NCBI GenBank assembly: GCA_037389465.1
Contig: JAZARR010000197.1
Location: forward strand, 3,210,501-3,274,500
Direction of reading: 5' to 3'
DNA: 64,000 nucleotides
Origin: Baylisascaris procyonis
Taxonomy: Eukaryota > Nematoda > Chromadorea > Rhabditida > Ascarididae
Every line of letters begins with the position of its first letter. Position 1 is the stretch's first letter. A program made the position numbers and the translations under genes. Below the pieces are notes generated by a model. It was given only the letters and a program-made list of their open reading frames with translations. It was not told the DNA's origin and ran no database searches. Below are positions 49,545 to 59,667 of this stretch, in pieces.

Positions 49545-52500
49545 TAGGCTTAGGCTTAGGCTTAGGCTTAGGCTTAGGCTTAGGCTTAGGCTTAGGCTTA
49601 GGCTTAGGCTTAGGCTTAGGCTTAGGCTTAGGCTTAGGCTTAGGCTTAGGCTTAGGCTTAGGCTTAGGCTTAGGCTTAGGCTTAGGCTTAGGCTTAGGCT
49701 TAGGCTTAGGCTTAGGCTTAGGCTTAGGCTTAGGCTTAGGCTTAGGCTTAGGCTTAGGCTTAGGCTTAGGCTTAGGCTTAGGCTTAGGCTTAGGCTTAGG
49801 CTTAGGCTTAGGCTTAGGCTTAGGCTTAGGCTTAGGCTTAGGCTTAGGCTTAGGCTTAGGCTTAGGCTTAGGCTTAGGCTTAGGCTTAGGCTTAGGCTTA
49901 GGCTTAGGCTTAGGCTTAGGCTTAGGCTTAGGCTTAGGCTTAGGCTTAGGCTTAGGCTTAGGCTTAGGCTTAGGCTTAGGCTTAGGCTTAGGCTTAGGCT
50001 TAGGCTTAGGCTTAGGCTTAGGCTTAGGCTTAGGCTTAGGCTTAGGCTTAGGCTTAGGCTTAGGCTTAGGCTTAGGCTTAGGCTTAGGCTTAGGCTTAGG
50101 CTTAGGCTTAGGCTTAGGCTTAGGCTTAGGCTTAGGCTTAGGCTTAGGCTTAGGCTTAGGCTTAGGCTTAGGCTTAGGCTTAGGCTTAGGCTTAGGCTTA
50201 GGCTTAGGCTTAGGCTTAGGCTTAGGCTTAGGCTTAGGCTTAGGCTTAGGCTTAGGCTTAGGCTTAGGCTTAGGCTTAGGCTTAGGCTTAGGCTTAGGCT
50301 TAGGCTTAGGCTTAGGCTTAGGCTTAGGCTTAGGCTTAGGCTTAGGCTTAGGCTTAGGCTTAGGCTTAGGCTTAGGCTTAGGCTTAGGCTTAGGCTTAGG
50401 CTTAGGCTTAGGCTTAGGCTTAGGCTTAGGCTTAGGCTTAGGCTTAGGCTTAGGCTTAGGCTTAGGCTTAGGCTTAGGCTTAGGCTTAGGCTTAGGCTTA
50501 GGCTTAGGCTTAGGCTTAGGCTTAGGCTTAGGCTTAGGCTTAGGCTTAGGCTTAGGCTTAGGCTTAGGCTTAGGCTTAGGCTTAGGCTTAGGCTTAGGCT
50601 TAGGCTTAGGCTTAGGCTTAGGCTTAGGCTTAGGCTTAGGCTTAGGCTTAGGCTTAGGCTTAGGCTTAGGCTTAGGCTTAGGCTTAGGCTTAGGCTTAGG
50701 CTTAGGCTTAGGCTTAGGCTTAGGCTTAGGCTTAGGCTTAGGCTTAGGCTTAGGCTTAGGCTTAGGCTTAGGCTTAGGCTTAGGCTTAGGCTTAGGCTTA
50801 GGCTTAGGCTTAGGCTTAGGCTTAGGCTTAGGCTTAGGCTTAGGCTTAGGCTTAGGCTTAGGCTTAGGCTTAGGCTTAGGCTTAGGCTTAGGCTTAGGCT
50901 TAGGCTTAGGCTTAGGCTTAGGCTTAGGCTTAGGCTTAGGCTTAGGCTTAGGCTTAGGCTTAGGCTTAGGCTTAGGCTTAGGCTTAGGCTTAGGCTTAGG
51001 CTTAGGCTTAGGCTTAGGCTTAGGCTTAGGCTTAGGCTTAGGCTTAGGCTTAGGCTTAGGCTTAGGCTTAGGCTTAGGCTTAGGCTTAGGCTTAGGCTTA
51101 GGCTTAGGCTTAGGCTTAGGCTTAGGCTTAGGCTTAGGCTTAGGCTTAGGCTTAGGCTTAGGCTTAGGCTTAGGCTTAGGCTTAGGCTTAGGCTTAGGCT
51201 TAGGCTTAGGCTTAGGCTTAGGCTTAGGCTTAGGCTTAGGCTTAGGCTTAGGCTTAGGCTTAGGCTTAGGCTTAGGCTTAGGCTTAGGCTTAGGCTTAGG
51301 CTTAGGCTTAGGCTTAGGCTTAGGCTTAGGCTTAGGCTTAGGCTTAGGCTTAGGCTTAGGCTTAGGCTTAGGCTTAGGCTTAGGCTTAGGCTTAGGCTTA
51401 GGCTTAGGCTTAGGCTTAGGCTTAGGCTTAGGCTTAGGCTTAGGCTTAGGCTTAGGCTTAGGCTTAGGCTTAGGCTTAGGCTTAGGCTTAGGCTTAGGCT
51501 TAGGCTTAGGCTTAGGCTTAGGCTTAGGCTTAGGCTTAGGCTTAGGCTTAGGCTTAGGCTTAGGCTTAGGCTTAGGCTTAGGCTTAGGCTTAGGCTTAGG
51601 CTTAGGCTTAGGCTTAGGCTTAGGCTTAGGCTTAGGCTTAGGCTTAGGCTTAGGCTTAGGCTTAGGCTTAGGCTTAGGCTTAGGCTTAGGCTTAGGCTTA
51701 GGCTTAGGCTTAGGCTTAGGCTTAGGCTTAGGCTTAGGCTTAGGCTTAGGCTTAGGCTTAGGCTTAGGCTTAGGCTTAGGCTTAGGCTTAGGCTTAGGCT
51801 TAGGCTTAGGCTTAGGCTTAGGCTTAGGCTTAGGCTTAGGCTTAGGCTTAGGCTTAGGCTTAGGCTTAGGCTTAGGCTTAGGCTTAGGCTTAGGCTTAGG
51901 CTTAGGCTTAGGCTTAGGCTTAGGCTTAGGCTTAGGCTTAGGCTTAGGCTTAGGCTTAGGCTTAGGCTTAGGCTTAGGCTTAGGCTTAGGCTTAGGCTTA
52001 GGCTTAGGCTTAGGCTTAGGCTTAGGCTTAGGCTTAGGCTTAGGCTTAGGCTTAGGCTTAGGCTTAGGCTTAGGCTTAGGCTTAGGCTTAGGCTTAGGCT
52101 TAGGCTTAGGCTTAGGCTTAGGCTTAGGCTTAGGCTTAGGCTTAGGCTTAGGCTTAGGCTTAGGCTTAGGCTTAGGCTTAGGCTTAGGCTTAGGCTTAGG
52201 CTTAGGCTTAGGCTTAGGCTTAGGCTTAGGCTTAGGCTTAGGCTTAGGCTTAGGCTTAGGCTTAGGCTTAGGCTTAGGCTTAGGCTTAGGCTTAGGCTTA
52301 GGCTTAGGCTTAGGCTTAGGCTTAGGCTTAGGCTTAGGCTTAGGCTTAGGCTTAGGCTTAGGCTTAGGCTTAGGCTTAGGCTTAGGCTTAGGCTTAGGCT
52401 TAGGCTTAGGCTTAGGCTTAGGCTTAGGCTTAGGCTTAGGCTTAGGCTTAGGCTTAGGCTTAGGCTTAGGCTTAGGCTTAGGCTTAGGCTTAGGCTTAGG

Positions 52501-54943
52501 CTTAGGCTTAGGCTTAGGCTTAGGCTTAGGCTTAGGCTTAGGCTTAGGCTTAGGCTTAGGCTTAGGCTTAGGCTTAGGCTTAGGCTTAGGCTTAGGCTTA
52601 GGCTTAGGCTTAGGCTTAGGCTTAGGCTTAGGCTTAGGCTTAGGCTTAGGCTTAGGCTTAGGCTTAGGCTTAGGCTTAGGCTTAGGCTTAGGCTTAGGCT
52701 TAGGCTTAGGCTTAGGCTTAGGCTTAGGCTTAGGCTTAGGCTTAGGCTTAGGCTTAGGCTTAGGCTTAGGCTTAGGCTTAGGCTTAGGCTTAGGCTTAGG
52801 CTTAGGCTTAGGCTTAGGCTTAGGCTTAGGCTTAGGCTTAGGCTTAGGCTTAGGCTTAGGCTTAGGCTTAGGCTTAGGCTTAGGCTTAGGCTTAGGCTTA
52901 GGCTTAGGCTTAGGCTTAGGCTTAGGCTTAGGCTTAGGCTTAGGCTTAGGCTTAGGCTTAGGCTTAGGCTTAGGCTTAGGCTTAGGCTTAGGCTTAGGCT
53001 TAGGCTTAGGCTTAGGCTTAGGCTTAGGCTTAGGCTTAGGCTTAGGCTTAGGCTTAGGCTTAGGCTTAGGCTTAGGCTTAGGCTTAGGCTTAGGCTTAGG
53101 CTTAGGCTTAGGCTTAGGCTTAGGCTTAGGCTTAGGCTTAGGCTTAGGCTTAGGCTTAGGCTTAGGCTTAGGCTTAGGCTTAGGCTTAGGCTTAGGCTTA
53201 GGCTTAGGCTTAGGCTTAGGCTTAGGCTTAGGCTTAGGCTTAGGCTTAGGCTTAGGCTTAGGCTTAGGCTTAGGCTTAGGCTTAGGCTTAGGCTTAGGCT
53301 TAGGCTTAGGCTTAGGCTTAGGCTTAGGCTTAGGCTTAGGCTTAGGCTTAGGCTTAGGCTTAGGCTTAGGCTTAGGCTTAGGCTTAGGCTTAGGCTTAGG
53401 CTTAGGCTTAGGCTTAGGCTTAGGCTTAGGCTTAGGCTTAGGCTTAGGCTTAGGCTTAGGCTTAGGCTTAGGCTTAGGCTTAGGCTTAGGCTTAGGCTTA
53501 GGCTTAGGCTTAGGCTTAGGCTTAGGCTTAGGCTTAGGCTTAGGCTTAGGCTTAGGCTTAGGCTTAGGCTTAGGCTTAGGCTTAGGCTTAGGCTTAGGCT
53601 TAGGCTTAGGCTTAGGCTTAGGCTTAGGCTTAGGCTTAGGCTTAGGCTTAGGCTTAGGCTTAGGCTTAGGCTTAGGCTTAGGCTTAGGCTTAGGCTTAGG
53701 CTTAGGCTTAGGCTTAGGCTTAGGCTTAGGCTTAGGCTTAGGCTTAGGCTTAGGCTTAGGCTTAGGCTTAGGCTTAGGCTTAGGCTTAGGCTTAGGCTTA
53801 GGCTTAGGCTTAGGCTTAGGCTTAGGCTTAGGCTTAGGCTTAGGCTTAGGCTTAGGCTTAGGCTTAGGCTTAGGCTTAGGCTTAGGCTTAGGCTTAGGCT
53901 TAGGCTTAGGCTTAGGCTTAGGCTTAGGCTTAGGCTTAGGCTTAGGCTTAGGCTTAGGCTTAGGCTTAGGCTTAGGCTTAGGCTTAGGCTTAGGCTTAGG
54001 CTTAGGCTTAGGCTTAGGCTTAGGCTTAGGCTTAGGCTTAGGCTTAGGCTTAGGCTTAGGCTTAGGCTTAGGCTTAGGCTTAGGCTTAGGCTTAGGCTTA
54101 GGCTTAGGCTTAGGCTTAGGCTTAGGCTTAGGCTTAGGCTTAGGCTTAGGCTTAGGCTTAGGCTTAGGCTTAGGCTTAGGCTTAGGCTTAGGCTTAGGCT
54201 TAGGCTTAGGCTTAGGCTTAGGCTTAGGCTTAGGCTTAGGCTTAGGCTTAGGCTTAGGCTTAGGCTTAGGCTTAGGCTTAGGCTTAGGCTTAGGCTTAGG
54301 CTTAGGCTTAGGCTTAGGCTTAGGCTTAGGCTTAGGCTTAGGCTTAGGCTTAGGCTTAGGCTTAGGCTTAGGCTTAGGCTTAGGCTTAGGCTTAGGCTTA
54401 GGCTTAGGCTTAGGCTTAGGCTTAGGCTTAGGCTTAGGCTTAGGCTTAGGCTTAGGCTTAGGCTTAGGCTTAGGCTTAGGCTTAGGCTTAGGCTTAGGCT
54501 TAGGCTTAGGCTTAGGCTTAGGCTTAGGCTTAGGCTTAGGCTTAGGCTTAGGCTTAGGCTTAGGCTTAGGCTTAGGCTTAGGCTTAGGCTTAGGCTTAGG
54601 CTTAGGCTTAGGCTTAGGCTTAGGCTTAGGCTTAGGCTTAGGCTTAGGCTTAGGCTTAGGCTTAGGCTTAGGCTTAGGCTTAGGCTTAGGCTTAGGCTTA
54701 GGCTTAGGCTTAGGCTTAGGCTTAGGCTTAGGCTTAGGCTTAGGCTTAGGCTTAGGCTTAGGCTTAGGCTTAGGCTTAGGCTTAGGCTTAGGCTTAGGCT
54801 TAGGCTTAGGCTTAGGCTTAGGCTTAGGCTTAGGCTTAGGCTTAGGCTTAGGCTTAGGCTTAGGCTTAGGCTTAGGCTTAGGCTTAGGCTTAGGCTTAGG
54901 CTTAGGCTTAGGCTTAGGCTTAGGCTTAGGCTTAGGCTTAGGC
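49545..54943 (+). repeat. telomeric array (TTAGGC)n, left arm, about 900 units
   Basis: About 5.4 kb of essentially perfect TTAGGC on the plus strand. TTAGGC is the nematode telomere repeat, and the G-rich strand runs 5' to 3' toward a chromosome end, so this is the right end of the left-hand DNA. The unique-to-array border is abrupt. Open frames through it (poly Leu-Arg, poly Leu-Gly) are by-products of a stop-free hexamer. Confidence 0.99.
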
Positions 54944-55489
54944 TAAGCCTAAGCCTTAGCCTAAGCCTAAGCCTTAGCCTTAGCCTTAGGCTTAGGCTTA
55001 GGCTTAGGCTTAGGCTTAGGCTTAGGCTTAGGCTTAGGCTTAGGCTTAGGCTTAGGCTTAGGCTTAGGCTTAGGCTTAGGCTTAGGCTTAGGCTTAGGCT
55101 TAGGCTTAGGCTTAGGCTTAGGCTTAGGCTTAGGCTTAGGCTTAGGCTTAGGCTTAGGCTTAGGCTTAGGCTTAGGCTTAGGCTTAGGCTTAGGCTTAGG
55201 CTTAGGCTTAGGCTTAGGCTTAGGCTTAGGCTTAGGCTTAGGCTTAGGCTTAGCCTTAGCCTAAGCCTAAGCCTAAGCCTAAGCCTAAGCCTTAGCCTTA
55301 GCCTTAGGCCTAGCCCTAGGCTTAGGCTAAGCCTAAGCCTAAGCCTAAGCCTAAGCCTAAGGCTAAGCCTAAGCCTTAAGCTTAAGCCTAAGCCTAGGCT
55401 AAGCCTTAGGCTTAGGCTTAGGCTTAGGCTAAGCCTAAGCCTAAGCCTAAGCCTAAGCCTTAGCCTTAGGCTAAGCCTAAGGCTTAGGC
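54944..55489. repeat. mixed-orientation telomeric junction zone
   Basis: TTAGGC- and GCCTAA-type units alternate here with hybrid hexamers AGCCTT and AGGCTA. A pure TTAGGC block of about 265 bases (54986-55250) is embedded. Rarer units (AGGCCT, AGCCCT, AAGCTT) occur at about 55305-55390. The six-base register of the left array is kept throughout. Here the array changes polarity. Confidence 0.97.
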
Positions 55490-58400
55490 TTAGCCTAAGC
55501 CTAAGCCTAAGCCTAAGCCTAAGCCTAAGCCTAAGCCTAAGCCTAAGCCTAAGCCTAAGCCTAAGCCTAAGCCTAAGCCTAAGCCTAAGCCTAAGCCTAA
55601 GCCTAAGCCTAAGCCTAAGCCTAAGCCTAAGCCTAAGCCTAAGCCTAAGCCTAAGCCTAGGCTAAGCCTAAGCCTAAGCCTAAGCCTAAGCCTAAGCCTA
55701 AGCCTAAGCCTAAGCCTAAGCCTAAGCCTAAGCCTAAGCCTAAGCCTAAGCCTAAGCCTAAGCCTAAGCCTAAGCCTAAGCCTAAGCCTAAGCCTAAGCC
55801 TAAGCCTAAGCCTAAGCCTAAGCCTAAGCCTAAGCCTAAGCCTAAGCCTAAGCCTAAGCCTAAGCCTAAGCCTAAGCCTAAGCCTAAGCCTAAGCCTAAG
55901 CCTAAGCCTAAGCCTAAGCCTAAGCCTAAGCCTAAGCCTAAGCCTAAGCCTAAGCCTAAGCCTAAGCCTAAGCCTAAGCCTAAGCCTAAGCCTAAGCCTA
56001 AGCCTAAGCCTAAGCCTAAGCCTAAGCCTAAGCCTAAGCCTAAGCCTAAGCCTAAGCCTAAGCCTAAGCCTAAGCCTAAGCCTAAGCCTAAGCCTAAGCC
56101 TAAGCCTAAGCCTAAGCCTAAGCCTAAGCCTAAGCCTAAGCCTAAGCCTAAGCCTAAGCCTAAGCCTAAGCCTAAGCCTAAGCCTAAGCCTAAGCCTAAG
56201 CCTAAGCCTAAGCCTAAGCCTAAGCCTAAGCCTAAGCCTAAGCCTAAGCCTAAGCCTAAGCCTAAGCCTAAGCCTAAGCCTAAGCCTAAGCCTAAGCCTA
56301 AGCCTAAGCCTAAGCCTAAGCCTAAGCCTAAGCCTAAGCCTAAGCCTAAGCCTAAGCCTAAGCCTAAGCCTAAGCCTAAGCCTAAGCCTAAGCCTAAGCC
56401 TAAGCCTAAGCCTAAGCCTAAGCCTAAGCCTAAGCCTAAGCCTAAGCCTAAGCCTAAGCCTAAGCCTAAGCCTAAGCCTAAGCCTAAGCCTAAGCCTAAG
56501 CCTAAGCCTAAGCCTAAGCCTAAGCCTAAGCCTAAGCCTAAGCCTAAGCCTAAGCCTAAGCCTAAGCCTAAGCCTAAGCCTAAGCCTAAGCCTAAGCCTA
56601 AGCCTAAGCCTAAGCCTAAGCCTAAGCCTAAGCCTAAGCCTAAGCCTAAGCCTAAGCCTAAGCCTAAGCCTAAGCCTAAGCCTAAGCCTAAGCCTAAGCC
56701 TAAGCCTAAGCCTAAGCCTAAGCCTAAGCCTAAGCCTAAGCCTAAGCCTAAGCCTAAGCCTAAGCCTAAGCCTAAGCCTAAGCCTAAGCCTAAGCCTAAG
56801 CCTAAGCCTAAGCCTAAGCCTAAGCCTAAGCCTAAGCCTAAGCCTAAGCCTAAGCCTAAGCCTAAGCCTAAGCCTAAGCCTAAGCCTAAGCCTAAGCCTA
56901 AGCCTAAGCCTAAGCCTAAGCCTAAGCCTAAGCCTAAGCCTAAGCCTAAGCCTAAGCCTAAGCCTAAGCCTAAGCCTAAGCCTAAGCCTAAGCCTAAGCC
57001 TAAGCCTAAGCCTAAGCCTAAGCCTAAGCCTAAGCCTAAGCCTAAGCCTAAGCCTAAGCCTAAGCCTAAGCCTAAGCCTAAGCCTAAGCCTAAGCCTAAG
57101 CCTAAGCCTAAGCCTAAGCCTAAGCCTAAGCCTAAGCCTAAGCCTAAGCCTAAGCCTAAGCCTAAGCCTAAGCCTAAGCCTAAGCCTAAGCCTAAGCCTA
57201 AGCCTAAGCCTAAGCCTAAGCCTAAGCCTAAGCCTAAGCCTAAGCCTAAGCCTAAGCCTAAGCCTAAGCCTAAGCCTAAGCCTAAGCCTAAGCCTAAGCC
57301 TAAGCCTAAGCCTAAGCCTAAGCCTAAGCCTAAGCCTAAGCCTAAGCCTAAGCCTAAGCCTAAGCCTAAGCCTAAGCCTAAGCCTAAGCCTAAGCCTAAG
57401 CCTAAGCCTAAGCCTAAGCCTAAGCCTAAGCCTAAGCCTAAGCCTAAGCCTAAGCCTAAGCCTAAGCCTAAGCCTAAGCCTAAGCCTAAGCCTAAGCCTA
57501 AGCCTAAGCCTAAGCCTAAGCCTAAGCCTAAGCCTAAGCCTAAGCCTAAGCCTAAGCCTAAGCCTAAGCCTAAGCCTAAGCCTAAGCCTAAGCCTAAGCC
57601 TAAGCCTAAGCCTAAGCCTAAGCCTAAGCCTAAGCCTAAGCCTAAGCCTAAGCCTAAGCCTAAGCCTAAGCCTAAGCCTAAGCCTAAGCCTAAGCCTAAG
57701 CCTAAGCCTAAGCCTAAGCCTAAGCCTAAGCCTAAGCCTAAGCCTAAGCCTAAGCCTAAGCCTAAGCCTAAGCCTAAGCCTAAGCCTAAGCCTAAGCCTA
57801 AGCCTAAGCCTAAGCCTAAGCCTAAGCCTAAGCCTAAGCCTAAGCCTAAGCCTAAGCCTAAGCCTAAGCCTAAGCCTAAGCCTAAGCCTAAGCCTAAGCC
57901 TAAGCCTAAGCCTAAGCCTAAGCCTAAGCCTAAGCCTAAGCCTAAGCCTAAGCCTAAGCCTAAGCCTAAGCCTAAGCCTAAGCCTAAGCCTAAGCCTAAG
58001 CCTAAGCCTAAGCCTAAGCCTAAGCCTAAGCCTAAGCCTAAGCCTAAGCCTAAGCCTAAGCCTAAGCCTAAGCCTAAGCCTAAGCCTAAGCCTAAGCCTA
58101 AGCCTAAGCCTAAGCCTAAGCCTAAGCCTAAGCCTAAGCCTAAGCCTAAGCCTAAGCCTAAGCCTAAGCCTAAGCCTAAGCCTAAGCCTAAGCCTAAGCC
58201 TAAGCCTAAGCCTAAGCCTAAGCCTAAGCCTAAGCCTAAGCCTAAGCCTAAGCCTAAGCCTAAGCCTAAGCCTAAGCCTAAGCCTAAGCCTAAGCCTAAG
58301 CCTAAGCCTAAGCCTAAGCCTAAGCCTAAGCCTAAGCCTAAGCCTAAGCCTAAGCCTAAGCCTAAGCCTAAGCCTAAGCCTAAGCCTAAGCCTAAGCCTA

Positions 58401-58736
58401 AGCCTAAGCCTAAGCCTAAGCCTAAGCCTAAGCCTAAGCCTAAGCCTAAGCCTAAGCCTAAGCCTAAGCCTAAGCCTAAGCCTAAGCCTAAGCCTAAGCC
58501 TAAGCCTAAGCCTAAGCCTAAGCCTAAGCCTAAGCCTAAGCCTAAGCCTAAGCCTAAGCCTAAGCCTAAGCCTAAGCCTAAGCCTAAGCCTAAGCCTAAG
58601 CCTAAGCCTAAGCCTAAGCCTAAGCCTAAGCCTAAGCCTAAGCCTAAGCCTAAGCCTAAGCCTAAGCCTAAGCCTAAGCCTAAGCCTAAGCCAATAAGCC
58701 TAAGCCTAAGCCTAAGCCTAAGCCTAAGCCTAAGCC
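55490..58736 (-). repeat. telomeric array (GCCTAA)n, right arm, about 540 units
   Basis: About 3.2 kb of GCCTAA on the plus strand, which is TTAGGC on the minus strand running leftward: the polarity of a left chromosome end for the DNA that follows. It is nearly perfect. Exceptions are one 5-base unit (GGCTA) at about 55660, which shifts the register by one, and CCAATAAG at about 58691. A stray AGCCTAAG at 58752-58759 lies just past the edge. Confidence 0.99.
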
Positions 58737-59053
58737 TTCGTCAAAGCTCAAGCCTAAGTGTTTCAAAGCTCACTATGATTCAGACTATAAGTCCTTATTC
58801 GATTGTATTTCGGACTAAAAGCTAATGAAATACATGAGAGCCGAGAATTGTAAATGGAATTCAGAACAAGTAGTCCTAAGAAATGAAATCATTAGAACAT
58901 ATCATAATGCGTATAAAAATTCCTCTACGACCAGCCACAGCTTCTTACGAAATGCACACGAGAGAATACATCATGAACATGGGTTTTAACTATTGATAGA
59001 AAGTGATATATTCACAGAATAAATGTCCCTATTTTTGAAAGCATTTCCTCTAG

Positions 59054-59125
<72 letters not shown>

Positions 59126-59532
59126 TGTTCAACGTCGAAACTGTGTATTATTTGGCGTGAGGAATATGAACAAAAACAAAAAATGGAAGCCAACCAGCTG
59201 AGATTCTGCTTTGCTTCTGATGCGAACAAACTGATGCATTTTCTATGGCTTCACTGGGATGCTCACTCATCCGTTACGGAGGCCAAATATAACAGTGGTT
59301 CTTCCCCGCAAGACTCGCTTCCCCGCAAGTTTGCTTTTAGGCATCATTTGAATCCATCGGCCACCCACTCTCTGGCGCGAAGCGTTATAAACATACCACC
59401 TATAAACATACCGCCTTTCACGCTCTTATTGTAGCCAACTACGAAACAATTTTCAATGCATGATAGAATAATCAATTACGAAGATCACCTAACTCACGTA
59501 ATGATTATTCGAGTAAAACGAAACATTTTCAG
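58737..59532. other. unique DNA at the right subtelomeric edge
   Basis: The first bases are degenerate telomere-like and then unique. A plus-strand frame at 59183-59434 lacks homology or splice support. The short repeat CTTCCCCGCAAG-T occurs twice near 59293-59330, and ATAAACATACC twice near 59389-59412. Confidence 0.45.
59057..59123. repeat. (AT)n microsatellite
   Basis: About 67 bases of alternating A and T, 320 bases outside the right telomeric array. Confidence 0.97.
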
Positions 59533-59667
59533 TTTCTGTCACATCGGATAACAACGAGCAGAAAACATCTTCACAGCCAACAAGTGCCGAAGTATTGAAT
59601 AAATCAAAGACGGACAGCAACAGTATGGAAAAAGAAGCACAACAACCGTCAACAGCAAATGCCCAAC
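59533..59667 (+). CDS. probable coding exon, hydrophilic S/T/Q/K-rich, unknown protein
   Basis: 135 bases between acceptor CATTTTCAG and donor CAAC|GTAAGT. It is open in only one frame, phase 1 in and 1 out, reading SVTSDNNEQKTSSQPTSAEV then LNKSKTDSNSMEKEAQQPST and ANAQ. Both splice sites are strong, and the composition is that of a disordered linker. The next acceptor (TTTTTCAG at 60310) can be joined in phase for only about 38 bases before a GT or stop, so the partner exons are unresolved. It may belong to the 61691-63122 gene. Confidence 0.5.

Noticed and set aside
49471..55665. Open frames of 2064 and 1804 codons
   Set aside because: They are stop-free readings of the telomeric hexamer (Leu-Arg and Leu-Gly dipeptides), not genes.
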